Shown: positions 34,888 through 44,184 of the stretch, in pieces
Numbering within the stretch: the stretch's first letter is position 1
Layout of the letters: every line of letters begins with the position of its first letter
Assembly (NCBI RefSeq): GCF_000620865.1
Contig: NZ_KK211190.1
Location: 261,971-325,970 of the forward strand
Length of the DNA: 64,000 bases
DNA from: Exiguobacterium sibiricum 7-3
Lineage (GTDB): Bacteria; Bacillota; Bacilli; Exiguobacteriales; Exiguobacteriaceae
Direction of reading: 5' to 3'
Program-made: the position numbers and the translations under genes
The notes under the pieces: model-generated
Seen by the model: the letters and a program-made list of their open reading frames with translations, nothing else
Database searches by the model: none
Told to the model about the DNA's origin: nothing

Positions 34888-36921
34888 ATGAATCAACTGA
34901 ATCAAAAAGAAGCACCGCCTCAAAAACTCATTAACACCAAAAGCCAGTTCCGCCCTGAAATCGAGGGGTTGCGTGTTGTCGCCGCCCTGCTCGTCGCGGT
35001 CTATCATATTTGGTTCAACCGTGTCTCGGGTGGTGTCGATGTTTTCTTCGTCATCTCCGGATTCCTGATCACGACGTCGATTATCTCGACGATCAACCGG
35101 ACGGGTGAATTTCGTTTCCTGCCTTATGTGACAAAATTAATTAAACGGCTGTTGCCGTCGGTCCTGTTCATTTTGGCCGTCGTCCTCGTTCTCAGTTCAT
35201 TTTTACTGCCGCAATCGATTCTAGAGAAGACAATTCGTGAAGTCGTCGCCTCGATGTTTTTCTATCAAAACTGGCAACTCGCCATCTCGAGTACGGATTA
35301 CCTGGATGCGAGTCAGATGAAATCGCCGGTCGAACATTTCTGGGCACTGTCGATTCAAGGTCAGTTCTATATGATTTGGTTTGTTCTGTTCTCATTCATC
35401 TTATGGATGGTCAAGAAGTATACGATTAAAAACGTCAAACCGATGATCAACACGATTTTAGGGGTGTTGTTCGTCACATCGTTAAGCTATTCGATTTATT
35501 TAACTGAAGTCAATCAGCCGTGGGCCTATTTCATCACGATGACGCGCGTTTGGGAATTTGCCTTAGGTAGCCTGCTTTGCATCAACCTGTCGTCGATCCA
35601 TGTTCCGAAATGGATGGCGACCTTGATGGGCTGGCTCGGTCTGATTGGTCTTGTCCTGACCGGTATCCTCTTTAACGTTTCTCAAATGTTCCCGGGTTAC
35701 ATCGCCCTTTGGCCGATGACCTGTGCATTGTTCATCGTCTTGTCCGGAACACGCGACACGACGTTCGGCATCAAACGTTTCCTCGGATCAAAGCCGATGG
35801 TCAAACTCGGAGGCATCGCCTTCGGAATTTACCTTTGGCACTGGGTCCTGCTTGAATTTTACCGCTACAACGTCCAGCAGACACCGGGCTTCCTCATGGG
35901 AACGGCCATCATTCTATCAGCGATTTTATTGTCGTACCTGATGACGGAATTTATTGAAAAACCGATTCGCAGTGCAAAAGTCGACCGGGCGGCTTTCAAG
36001 AAGCTCGGCATCATGATGAGCATCAATGTCTTGTTGATCGGGTCACTCTTCGGACTGAAATATTTCGAAGAACAGGAATTAAAGAACGGTGTCAGCGCAA
36101 GCGATTATCCGGGCGCAATGGCCGTCAAGAATCCGGACAAAACGCCGGAGCACGATCCGTTCCCATCGTATGCGAATGTCTTTGATGATCTGCCGCTCGT
36201 CCATGTCGACGGCAGCAACCAAGGACTAAATAAAAGTGACGTCAAAGTCGGCGAATACGGTGAGACGAAAGACTACATCGCGACCATCGCTCTTGTCGGG
36301 AGCTCACACTCGGAGCAGTGGTTCGGAGCGATTCATGAAGCCGCAAAAGGCGAAAAGTACCGTATTTTAAACATTACCCGTTCCGGGACACGCTTCTCGA
36401 CCGGCTATGATGATAATGTCTTAAAAGGCATCTGGAATCAAAACGTCCTCGACTATTTAAAGGATGCTGATGTCGATCTGATCATCTCGCACGTCACGGC
36501 GGCAGATGCGACGAAAGATAAGATTCATCAACAGATGGTCGATCAAATGCAGTACGTCAAGGATGAGTACGGCATCGATGGTCTGGCGCTGCGGGATAAT
36601 CCGCGTTACAGCTTCAACGTCCTCGAATCGCTTGAGACGACGAACATCAAGGAAACGACGAAAAAGATGAACGCCGAAGTCAACCAACGCGATGAAGCGT
36701 ACTGGAAAAACTTCGAAAAGACGAACAAGTCGCTCTATAAACTCGATTTAACGGATCACTTCCGGGTCGATGGCGAATTCCGTCCAGTCATCGGGAACGT
36801 CGTCATCTATCGTGACGTCAGTCATATGACGAACTCGTATGCTGAAAGCTTCGGACCGGTCTTCAAACAGAAACTGAATGAAGTCGTGACGGATATCCTG
36901 AAGAAAAAAGAAGAAAAGTAA
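34888..36921 (+). CDS. OatA-like acyltransferase with SGNH domain
   Basis: A 677-residue two-part enzyme. The N-terminal acyltransferase-3 domain (about 25-400, ten or so helices) starts FRPEIEGLRVVAALLVAVYHIW with the catalytic His and has the GGVDVFFVISGFLIT motif. The C-terminal extracellular SGNH hydrolase-like domain has IALVGSSHSEQWFG (Ser) and DVSHMTNSYA (Asp-x-x-His). This layout is that of OatA, which O-acetylates peptidoglycan MurNAc, and of polysaccharide O-acetyltransferases; the acceptor here is not known. GGAGC precedes the ATG. A terminator follows. Confidence 0.9.
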   Translation: MNQLNQKEAPPQKLINTKSQFRPEIEGLRVVAALLVAVYHIWFNRVSGGVDVFFVISGFLITTSIISTINRTGEFRFLPYVTKLIKRLLPSVLFILAVVLVLSSFLLPQSILEKTIREVVASMFFYQNWQLAISSTDYLDASQMKSPVEHFWALSIQGQFYMIWFVLFSFILWMVKKYTIKNVKPMINTILGVLFVTSLSYSIYLTEVNQPWAYFITMTRVWEFALGSLLCINLSSIHVPKWMATLMGWLGLIGLVLTGILFNVSQMFPGYIALWPMTCALFIVLSGTRDTTFGIKRFLGSKPMVKLGGIAFGIYLWHWVLLEFYRYNVQQTPGFLMGTAIILSAILLSYLMTEFIEKPIRSAKVDRAAFKKLGIMMSINVLLIGSLFGLKYFEEQELKNGVSASDYPGAMAVKNPDKTPEHDPFPSYANVFDDLPLVHVDGSNQGLNKSDVKVGEYGETKDYIATIALVGSSHSEQWFGAIHEAAKGEKYRILNITRSGTRFSTGYDDNVLKGIWNQNVLDYLKDADVDLIISHVTAADATKDKIHQQMVDQMQYVKDEYGIDGLALRDNPRYSFNVLESLETTNIKETTKKMNAEVNQRDEAYWKNFEKTNKSLYKLDLTDHFRVDGEFRPVIGNVVIYRDVSHMTNSYAESFGPVFKQKLNEVVTDILKKKEEK

Positions 36922-36926
36922 GAACT

Positions 36927-36962
36927 GAAACACTTCCACTTATGGGTGGAGGTGTTTTTTGT
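36927..36962 (+). terminator. Terminator after acyltransferase gene
   Basis: The stem AACAC-TTCCAC / GTGGAG-GTGTT is followed by a T-run. Confidence 0.85.
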
Positions 36963-37028
36963 AGAGAAAACAGGTCTTTGGAATAATTTGGGGAATATAA
37001 CAGGGAACGTAAAAAGGGGGAACAACAC

Positions 37029-38063
37029 ATGACAGAAACTGAACTCGCACAACGTTTTCAGACGTTTGCCGAACGGGAGTGCCGCGACTCCAGTCCGTTA
37101 TACGAATACTTATCACTCGAAATTGCCAAGGATCCAGGAATTCTTAGCCTATGCCGGCATGCCCGCGACGGTCAACCGGTGCCGAACCTCCTGTTCGGAG
37201 CAGTTCATTACCTGCTGCTCAAAGGCGTCGATCATCCGCTCGCCACGTATTATCCGAGCGTGACGAACCAGCCGAAGCCTTTTAATAATGCGTTTGCCGA
37301 CTTCCAGTCATTTTGTCAGACGTACGAAGCGGATCTGATTCTGTTGCTTGCGCAACGGCTCGTTCAAACGAATGAAGTCCGGCGCTGTACGTATCTTTAT
37401 CCGGTCTTCAGTCAGATTCATCAACAGACCGAGCAACCACTTGCGTTGCTCGAAATTGGAACAAGTGCCGGCTTGCAATTGTTGTTTGATAAATACAGCT
37501 ACGTATACGGAAACGGGGAAGTCGTCGGAAATCCATCATCGCGCCTTCAGTTGACATCGGTCATCGAGGGGACGGAAACGCCTGCCATGGCACAAACACC
37601 GCCGCCGGTCACAAGTCGGATCGGACTTGATCTGAACATCGTCGACTTGAAAGATGCGGACGAACAACTCTGGCTGAAAGCGTTAATTTGGACGGAACAC
37701 CACGAGCGGCTCGCGATGTTCGAGTCGGCTGCCCGGTACGTCGAAGAGTTCCCGCTGGAGCTGGTCGAAGGGGACGGAGTCCGCTTGTTGCCGCACTATG
37801 CAGCACAGACACCGGATGACAGCATCCTCTGTATCTTCCATACGCATGTCGCGAACCAGATGCCGCTCGCGGTCAAAAAAGAACTGTTGCAGGTCGTCGA
37901 AGAAATCGGTCGGACGCGCAATCTCTATCACGTTTATAACAATGTTCAGGATCGTTATCTGCACCTTGATTCGTACATCGACGGCGTCTTGACGGAACAG
38001 ACGATTGCCGAAACGGACGGACACGGCCGCTGGTTCAAATGGCTCGTAACACAAGAAGTGTAA
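37029..38063 (+). CDS. DUF2332 family protein
   Basis: A 344-residue cytosolic protein of the DUF2332 family, which I recognise from the N-terminal plan (YEYLSLEIAKDPGILSL, NLLFGAVHYLLL). LLEIGTSAGLQLLFDKYSY resembles a SAM-binding GxSxG loop of methyltransferases, though activity has not been established. AAAAGGGGG precedes the ATG. It is followed after 105 bp by a WrbA-like gene with no clear terminator between. Confidence 0.8.
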   Translation: MTETELAQRFQTFAERECRDSSPLYEYLSLEIAKDPGILSLCRHARDGQPVPNLLFGAVHYLLLKGVDHPLATYYPSVTNQPKPFNNAFADFQSFCQTYEADLILLLAQRLVQTNEVRRCTYLYPVFSQIHQQTEQPLALLEIGTSAGLQLLFDKYSYVYGNGEVVGNPSSRLQLTSVIEGTETPAMAQTPPPVTSRIGLDLNIVDLKDADEQLWLKALIWTEHHERLAMFESAARYVEEFPLELVEGDGVRLLPHYAAQTPDDSILCIFHTHVANQMPLAVKKELLQVVEEIGRTRNLYHVYNNVQDRYLHLDSYIDGVLTEQTIAETDGHGRWFKWLVTQEV

Positions 38064-38168
38064 AATCCTCTTGAATTCAAGGGAAACGTGTTACTTTATC
38101 CAAAAAACGGGAAAAGATGATTTGTACATCCATCGTCCGTCACTGTTTTTGAAAAAAGGAGCGAAGTC

Positions 38169-38771
38169 ATGTCTAATGTGAAACTGGCTGTCATCTATTA
38201 CAGTTCGACCGGAACCAATTATCAACTCGCCACGTGGGCGAAAGAAGCAGGAGAAGCGGCCGGCGCTGAAGTCCGCCTTGCGAAAATCAAGGAGACGGCA
38301 CCGGCAGAAGCAATTGCCTCGAATCCACTCTGGCAAAAACATACCGATGCGACACGCGACGTCGAGGAAGCGACACCGGATCTGCTCGACTGGGCGGACG
38401 CCATCATCTTCAGCGTCCCGACCCATTACGGACACGTCCCGGGACAATTCCAACAGTTCCTCGATACGACAGGCGGTCTTTGGGGACAAGGAAAACTCGT
38501 CAATAAAGTCGTCAGTGCCATGTCGTCTGCACAAAATCCGCACGGTGGACAGGAAGCAACCGTCCTTGCCGTCTATACATCGATGTTCCACTGGGGCGCG
38601 ATTGTCGCAGCACCAGGCTATTCGGACCCGGTTCTGTTCGCAGCAGGCGGAAACCCGTACGGTACGACCGTTACTGTCGACCAGGACGGAAACATGGTCG
38701 AGTCAGTCGAACCTGCCGTTCGTCATCAGGCGAAACGGACCGTCGATATCGCAAGCCGCATCAAAGGATAA
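38169..38771 (+). CDS. WrbA-like NAD(P)H:quinone oxidoreductase
   Basis: A 200-residue flavodoxin-fold protein. The FMN phosphate loop is YYSSTGTNYQLA (about residues 10-20). The middle motif is SVPTHYGHVPGQFQQFLDTTGGLW, and the C-terminal GGNPYGTT is typical of WrbA. These tetrameric enzymes reduce quinones by two electrons and protect against semiquinone stress. GGAGCG precedes the ATG. It is convergent with the sensor kinase gene. Confidence 0.92.
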   Translation: MSNVKLAVIYYSSTGTNYQLATWAKEAGEAAGAEVRLAKIKETAPAEAIASNPLWQKHTDATRDVEEATPDLLDWADAIIFSVPTHYGHVPGQFQQFLDTTGGLWGQGKLVNKVVSAMSSAQNPHGGQEATVLAVYTSMFHWGAIVAAPGYSDPVLFAAGGNPYGTTVTVDQDGNMVESVEPAVRHQAKRTVDIASRIKG

Positions 38772-38773
38772 TA

Positions 38774-38816
38774 AAAAACCGCACCATTCCGACAAGGAAG
38801 TGGTGCGGTTTTTTCG
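38774..38816. terminator. Bidirectional terminator
   Basis: A 14-bp stem, AAAAAACCGCACCA / TGGTGCGGTTTTTT, lies between convergent genes. Confidence 0.93.
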
Positions 38817-41255
38817 TCATAACGGTGGAGTCGGATTGAGCGGTAAGTCGACCGTGAACGTCGAACCTTGTCCTTCAATCGATTCGACATGAATCTCGCC
38901 GTCATGGGCACGGGCGATTTCGCGGCAAATCGATAAGCCAAGCCCGGTTCCGCCAATTTGACGGGTATCGGAATTGTCGACACGGTAGAATTTTTGGAAC
39001 AATTCACTCATCGCTGAAGACGGAATCCCGATGCCGTGATCGGTCAAGGCGACCGTGACACGGTTGTTCTGTTCCGTCAATCGGATTTCAATCGGACCAC
39101 CGCCCGGTGAATACTTGATGGCATTGTTGACCAAGTTTCCGAACAGTTGACGGATTTTCTTCGAATCCCCGTTAATGATTTGGACCGTCTCCTCGGAGAA
39201 GATCTGGATGTTATGTGCTGAAGAGGACAAGCTGTGCAACTGCTTTAAGTCCTTCATCATCGCCAGTAAATCAAATGGCTCGAACGTATACTCCTGTCGA
39301 TTTGCTTCCATTCGCTGAAGATCGAGGAAGTCGTTGATCAACAGCGACAGCCGTTCGGTTTCCGAATGGACGGCAGCCAGATATTTCTTTTGACGGTTTG
39401 GTGGCAGGTCACGTTGAATCATCAGTTCCGTGAACCCGTAGATCGAGGACAACGGAGTCCGTAATTCGTGCGAAATCGTCGAGACAAGTTCGTTTTTGAT
39501 CCGGTCGATTTCCACTTCGTTGGTTACGTCACGGAGGACGAGCAGAATCCCGCGGAATTTTCCGCCGTAGTGAATTTCTTCCGAATACGTTTTGATAAAA
39601 CGTTTCTCCCGGTTGATTGAGAAGGTGATACCTTCGCCTGTTTTGCGCTCGATGAACGTTTGACGTAAATAGAGTTCAAACTCCGGCAGTTGATCAACCT
39701 GATATTTTAAATGAGTGATGGAATCATTGACTTCAATCAGCCATTCCGCTTTCGAATCCTTCACAGACGGGTGGTCGAACAAATCGAGTAACGGACGATT
39801 GATCAATTGAATCGGTCCATCGGGTTCGATGTAGACGATCGATTCCCGGATCGAGTTCAACAAGCGGGCCGTTTTTTCGCGTTCCCGTCCGATTTCGTCG
39901 AACGTCCGCATCCGGAGTAACGACAAGGCAAGTTGACGTGCAAAGGCAGCAAGTTCTTCTTGTTCCTGCGAATCAAACGGATGATGGAGACGCATCAGGT
40001 AGATATAGGCGATGATCTCATCGGTGCTGGCATCAAGAACGGGTGTGACGGCAATCGCGCGTTGGGCAAACTGAGCGGTATGCGGGATTTTATCCTTCCG
40101 TGCTCTGCGGATGACGGGTTCGATGGTCGCAATCAAATCGTCCTGTTCCTGTTCCGTCAGACCGTAGGAAATGATATTTGTCACCGTCGTCCCTTCCTTG
40201 AAGATCAAGGACCCGTTCGTCGAATCCGTAATCTCCACCATCTTTTCGATGACGGCAGGATAGGCGGTCACTGTGTCGCGGGAAGCAAGGGTCTCCGTCA
40301 ACTGATTCCGGATTTTCAAGTGTGCTTCGTTCCGTAAGGTGAGTTGCAGCGCCTGCTCTAAATTATCATTGGACGACATCAACCGGTGTTTATTGTCGGT
40401 CAGGGCCGTCGCCATTTGATGGAACGATTTACTGAGCTCACCGATTTCGTCGGTCCGATTCATAGGAATCAACGGTGCGGTATGTTGTCCTTGCGCAAGC
40501 AGCTTACTTTCTTTACTGAGGAGTTGAATTTGACGTGTCGTCCGTTCAATAAACGGTCGGATGATCAAAAGAATGACGAGGAAAAGGACAAGTAAATTGA
40601 CGAGCCAAATCCATTCCGCATATTTCGTTTGTTTGATGAGTTTATCCTTCGCCATCGATTCTTTCGCTTGAAGGCTCGTCCGGTAGCTCGTGAAGACACT
40701 TTCCATCGTGTTGACACTTTTCCGCATCGTTTCGCTGTTCGAAGCGTTCATCTTGAATTTTCGATTCGGATCCCGTTTGACTTGCGGCATCATCGATTTC
40801 AAACTCGGCATCTGTAAAAACGTTTCATCGACAGTGCCGTCTTGTTTTGCTTTCACGTATTTAATCAGGCTCGGCATGACGAATGTCGTGTAAGACGTAT
40901 AGAGGGAGCGGACATCCGATGCATAAATTTGATCGGCTTTATAGGTTCCGTTTTGTTCGAACCACTCTGTTTTTTGCTCAAGTGATGCTTTTTTTTCATT
41001 GATGGTCTCAAGAACGGTGTCATCGCCGAATACAATGTATCCGCGCATCTCATATTGTAAGGATTGCCAATCATCCCACAACGACGTCGCCCGTTCTTGA
41101 CGTTCACTGATGGCATCAAGACTTTTTTTGGCACTTACGACCTGGTGATTTGTATAAAAGTAAGCGGCAATCGAAGATACTGACAGCGTAATCAGTATAA
41201 GGTAGAAAGCAGACATGATTTGCCGGCTTATTTTTTGATTGAACCATTTTTTCAT
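38817..41255 (-). CDS. Orphan membrane sensor histidine kinase
   Basis: An 812-residue hybrid of sensor parts. Helix 1 (about 12-32) is followed by an extracellular CHASE3-like helical region to about 215, then helix 2 (about 216-236) and HAMP (to about 295). A GAF-like domain (about 315-450), a PAS domain (about 465-590), HisKA with phospho-His in SHELRTPLSS, and an HATPase come next. The HATPase has NLVNNAIKYSP, DHGIGI and GGTGLGLSICREIA. It should phosphorylate a response regulator, but none is encoded next to it. The ribosome binding site AAAGGGG lies 15 nt from the ATG, a little far. The signal is unknown. Confidence 0.92.
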   Translation of the reverse strand: MKKWFNQKISRQIMSAFYLILITLSVSSIAAYFYTNHQVVSAKKSLDAISERQERATSLWDDWQSLQYEMRGYIVFGDDTVLETINEKKASLEQKTEWFEQNGTYKADQIYASDVRSLYTSYTTFVMPSLIKYVKAKQDGTVDETFLQMPSLKSMMPQVKRDPNRKFKMNASNSETMRKSVNTMESVFTSYRTSLQAKESMAKDKLIKQTKYAEWIWLVNLLVLFLVILLIIRPFIERTTRQIQLLSKESKLLAQGQHTAPLIPMNRTDEIGELSKSFHQMATALTDNKHRLMSSNDNLEQALQLTLRNEAHLKIRNQLTETLASRDTVTAYPAVIEKMVEITDSTNGSLIFKEGTTVTNIISYGLTEQEQDDLIATIEPVIRRARKDKIPHTAQFAQRAIAVTPVLDASTDEIIAYIYLMRLHHPFDSQEQEELAAFARQLALSLLRMRTFDEIGREREKTARLLNSIRESIVYIEPDGPIQLINRPLLDLFDHPSVKDSKAEWLIEVNDSITHLKYQVDQLPEFELYLRQTFIERKTGEGITFSINREKRFIKTYSEEIHYGGKFRGILLVLRDVTNEVEIDRIKNELVSTISHELRTPLSSIYGFTELMIQRDLPPNRQKKYLAAVHSETERLSLLINDFLDLQRMEANRQEYTFEPFDLLAMMKDLKQLHSLSSSAHNIQIFSEETVQIINGDSKKIRQLFGNLVNNAIKYSPGGGPIEIRLTEQNNRVTVALTDHGIGIPSSAMSELFQKFYRVDNSDTRQIGGTGLGLSICREIARAHDGEIHVESIEGQGSTFTVDLPLNPTPPL

Positions 41256-41468
41256 ATAATTATGGATGCCCCTTTACGTCAGCTTTCCTCGTGGATAAAT
41301 AGATGTAACTACTATACCTATTTCTTACCGTAATCGTACATTTTTTAGACTCAGAAAAATAGTCTTATTAGAAAATTATCTTAAATACAAGAAATTCATA
41401 CCAAAAAAACTGCATGATGGGTAAGAAGTAAGAAGGAATGGTACTTTCGCACAAAAGGAGGAAAAAAG

Positions 41469-41642
41469 ATGAACTATCGATTTTTAGCAGTGCTGTTTGC
41501 GGCGGATGCTGCGGTCCTGATTATCGGAGGGATGTTGCTGCGTGATACGTTTCAATATGCACCAGTCATTGGCTGGGCGGGAGGACTCCTGTCGTTGTTT
41601 GCCGCCATCGTCTTTTCGATGAGACGTCAAAAAAACAGATAA
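41469..41642 (+). CDS. Small two-helix membrane protein
   Basis: A 57-residue frame with AAAGGAGG at 6-8 nt from the ATG and a terminator after the stop. It has two hydrophobic stretches (about 5-23 and 33-50) and a basic C-terminal tail. No family is recognised. It is an isolated unit between the sensor kinase and a dehydrogenase. The upstream gap (41256-41468) is AT-rich with no other feature seen. Confidence 0.7.
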   Translation: MNYRFLAVLFAADAAVLIIGGMLLRDTFQYAPVIGWAGGLLSLFAAIVFSMRRQKNR

Positions 41643-41649
41643 TCAAAAA

Positions 41650-41692
41650 CAGGGCGTGCTTCTCGAAAGAGAAAGGACGCCCTGTTGTTTGG
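41650..41692. terminator. Bidirectional terminator
   Basis: The stem AACAGGGCGT / ACGCCCTGTT with an inner CTCG/AGAG hairpin lies between convergent genes. Confidence 0.85.
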
Positions 41693-41693
41693 A

Positions 41694-42716
41694 TCAATGC
41701 TGTTCGACGACGATTTTACCGATCGTCTTGCCACTCTCGACGAGGCGGTGGGCCTCTTTTAAATTCTCTGCGTTCAGTCCGATCAACGTTTGGGTGACAG
41801 TCGTCTCCAGTGTCTCTTCATCGAGCCAGGTCGCGACTTGCGTCAGAATTTCATGTTGGCGGATCATGTCAGGTGTCTCGAACAGGGAGCGGGTGAACAT
41901 GAACTCCCAAGCGAAGGTGGCACTCTTTTGTTGCAACGCGCTGAGATTGAGTGCTTGATCGGTCTCGACGATACTGCAAATTTTTCCTTGCGGAGCGATG
42001 ACATCGACCATCGCATCAAAATGCTGATCCGTCGCATTCAGACAAAAAATGTAGTCCACGTAAGAGTAACCGAGCTTCTTCAATTGTTCCCGGAAATCAT
42101 CGTGGTGATTGATCGTATGATGGGCACCATGTGCTTTCGCCCAGTCAATCGTTTCCGGACGGGATGCGGTCCCGATGACGGTCAGGCCGGCATGGTTCGC
42201 GAGTTGCGTCGCGATGGAGCCGACACCGCCGGCTGCTCCGATGATTAAGATGGTCTTCTCAAGATTTGATTTGGCATCGAATGTCAGTTGGAGGCGGTCC
42301 GTCATGGCTTCGTATGCCGTCAAAGCGGTTAAGGGAAGAGCTGCCGATTCACTGAACGTCAAACGTTCCGGCTTCTTCGCAACGATTCGTTCATCGACGA
42401 GTTGGAAAGCACTGTTGGAACCGGGACGATTGATGGCGCCGGCATAGTAGACTTCATCACCGACGGAAAAGAGGGATGCGTGATCCCCGACTTCGACGAC
42501 GACACCAGATGCATCATAGCCGATGACTTTCGGTTCCTGTTCGTCCGCGCCCTTAGCCCGGACTTTCGTATCGACCGGGTTGATTGAAACGGCTTTGACT
42601 TCAACTAAAAGATCGTGTCCTTGTGCGACCGGGCGTTCGATCTCAAGATCAATCAGGCTGTCAACTTCTGTAATCGGTAAATGTTTGTGGAATCCAATAG
42701 CCTTCATTTGTTGCAT
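41694..42716 (-). CDS. Zinc-type alcohol dehydrogenase-like / quinone oxidoreductase (MDR family)
   Basis: A 340-residue medium-chain reductase. The N-terminal GroES-like fold has DVKVRAKGADEQEP-type residues (VKAVSINPVDTKVR, VIGYDASGVVVEVG). The Rossmann motif is IIGAAGGVGSIATQLA, which binds NADPH. Structural zinc Cys residues of classical alcohol dehydrogenases are absent, so a quinone or enone reductase of the zinc-independent kind is likely; the substrate is unknown. The frame extends to 42761, but AAAGG lies 10 nt ahead of ATG 42716. Confidence 0.87.
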   Translation of the reverse strand: MQQMKAIGFHKHLPITEVDSLIDLEIERPVAQGHDLLVEVKAVSINPVDTKVRAKGADEQEPKVIGYDASGVVVEVGDHASLFSVGDEVYYAGAINRPGSNSAFQLVDERIVAKKPERLTFSESAALPLTALTAYEAMTDRLQLTFDAKSNLEKTILIIGAAGGVGSIATQLANHAGLTVIGTASRPETIDWAKAHGAHHTINHHDDFREQLKKLGYSYVDYIFCLNATDQHFDAMVDVIAPQGKICSIVETDQALNLSALQQKSATFAWEFMFTRSLFETPDMIRQHEILTQVATWLDEETLETTVTQTLIGLNAENLKEAHRLVESGKTIGKIVVEQH

Positions 42717-42886
42717 GACAAAACATCCTTTCAGAGATAAGTATCTTTTGAACTTTTCCACGCGTCACGAAAAACGAAACCCGTCCAAAATTAGAAAACG
42801 CATTTCCTTCCTCTGACGTCAAATCATTAAATTGGGAATTTGTAGTAGAATATAAAATATGAATCTTCCTAAAGGAGTCGAATTGT

Positions 42887-43324
42887 ATGCATGATGTCAT
42901 TTCTTTTCCGGCTGCCCCGACACAATCAATCATTGAACGGTTTTTAGTCCATGCGCATCCGTATCCCCGCTCGTACCAACCGGCGAAGTTGATTGCGCTT
43001 CGACGGGAACGAGGGGTCATGAACCGGTTATACCGGACAGAACGCGAATTGATTCTTCGTCCGAGTGAGCCGCTTGCCCCGCAAGTGCAGCGCCTGTCGC
43101 TCGAACAACAACGGCGTCTGATCGGTTATATGGAAGCCCGAAAAAATAGTTTCGGATTTGATGAGGCGGAAACGTATAAGTTTTATCTCCTTGAGGTTGC
43201 TTATGAATTACGGCATCTTCCACGGACCAGTCAACCGCTTCGGGCACATACATATTATCAGCTCGAGGAGCTATTATCAGGTAAACCGTTTGTTCTTCAT
43301 GCGACGGCTCGCCTGAAACGGTAA
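42887..43324 (+). CDS. Hypothetical protein
   Basis: A 145-residue soluble protein, rich in Arg and Leu, with no membrane helix and no motif I recognise. Its middle (LEQQRRLIGYMEARKNSFGFDEAETYKF) is probably helical. AAAGGAG is well placed before the ATG. It is flanked by a dehydrogenase gene on the other strand and by repeat copy B. Confidence 0.65.
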   Translation: MHDVISFPAAPTQSIIERFLVHAHPYPRSYQPAKLIALRRERGVMNRLYRTERELILRPSEPLAPQVQRLSLEQQRRLIGYMEARKNSFGFDEAETYKFYLLEVAYELRHLPRTSQPLRAHTYYQLEELLSGKPFVLHATARLKR

Positions 43325-43355
43325 GTCTTTACTTTCAAAAAGGGGCTGACACAAA

Positions 43356-43511
43356 AAAGAATCACTCGTTCTTTCACGCCCTTTCCTCAGGCGAGACATA
43401 AGCCAGTTTTCCTGCCCGTATTCAGGCAGGAAAGCGGGTCTTATTTGTCTCTGACAGCGCAAGTAGACTTGCGCTTTTCCTGTAGGAGTCGCGTGAAGAG
43501 AGTGATTCTTT
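43356..43511. repeat. Dispersed imperfect-palindromic repeat, copy B
   Basis: A non-coding element of about 156 bp is closed by AAAGAATCACTC / GAGTGATTCTTT and TTCACG / CGTGAA. It shares with copy A the ordered blocks CACGCCC, GGCGAGACATAAGCC (43390-43404), GTCTCTGAC, and a right-end CTTTTCCTGTAGGAGTCGCG. Internal hairpins are TTTCCTGCC / GGCAGGAAA and GCGCAAGT / ACTTGCGC. Copy B occupies most of the 269-bp gap. Confidence 0.78.
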
Positions 43512-43522
43512 TTTTTACGAGA

Positions 43523-43561
43523 TAAGGGTGGTGGAGTACAATTCTGCCACCCTTATCTTTG
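43523..43561. terminator. Hairpin, possible terminator
   Basis: The stem GATAAGGGTGG / CCACCCTTATC with a 14-nt loop lies between repeat copy B and the lipoprotein gene end. The T-tract is weak on both strands, so the role is uncertain. Confidence 0.5.
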
Positions 43562-43593
43562 GAGACTGATTACTGAGTCAGCCGATTTTTGAT

Positions 43594-44091
43594 TTAGAGG
43601 GCCGGAGTCGGAGTCGGTTTGGCACCCGTCTTTGCATAGGCCGCATCAATATCAGAGCGGATTTTTTTGACCGGAGTACCTTGTTGGTAAGCGACGATCG
43701 ATTGGGCTGCGATATCAAGACACGTTCCGCACGTAATCCCGTGTGTCGTCCAAGTCGTTTTTCCGTCTGCTGTTTGATCGGCGATGAAGCAGTCGTAGTT
43801 GCTCGTGTGTCCGGCCGATTCCCCGCATCCGCAATAACACGGCATCTTTTCCAAAAGATCCTGATGTTTGGCGACAGACAGGTAAATCGTCTGAATCGAA
43901 GAATCCGTTTCTTTTAAGAACGCCGGTGCAATCGCCGGCGACGTCGTCTGTTCCAGTTGATCGGCACTTGTGTGCGTCGCATGGGCCTCATGGTCAGTAT
44001 GCGGCGCACTCTTTTGTTCCGTCTGTCCGCACGCACCGAGGGCAAGCGTTGCCGATAGTGTCATGATCATCCATCCGGTTTTTTTAGGCAT
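43594..44091 (-). CDS. PCYCGC-motif lipoprotein
   Basis: A 165-residue exported lipoprotein. The signal peptide ends at lipobox LGAC (Cys at about residue 21). A His-rich linker (HTDHEAHATHTS) and then a Cys-rich domain with PCYCGCGESAGH and HGITCGTCLD follow. Six Cys and several His suggest metal binding, in line with the family's name motif. It lies directly downstream (93 bp) of a manganese transporter cluster on the same strand. GGAGG precedes ATG 44091 at 7 nt; ATG 44097 is too close. The function of the family is not known to me. Confidence 0.87.
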   Translation of the reverse strand: MPKKTGWMIMTLSATLALGACGQTEQKSAPHTDHEAHATHTSADQLEQTTSPAIAPAFLKETDSSIQTIYLSVAKHQDLLEKMPCYCGCGESAGHTSNYDCFIADQTADGKTTWTTHGITCGTCLDIAAQSIVAYQQGTPVKKIRSDIDAAYAKTGAKPTPTPAL

Positions 44092-44184
44092 CTTCATTCC
44101 TCCATCACTCGTTGATTCTTTCCTTAGTATACGGTGGAAGAATCAACGGCAGGTAAACCAGGGATGGCGATCCGATGACAGTTT

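Noticed and set aside
43345-43520. Minus-strand small frame in repeat copy B (43277-43462)
   Set aside because: It lies mostly within the palindromic repeat and has no ribosome binding site.
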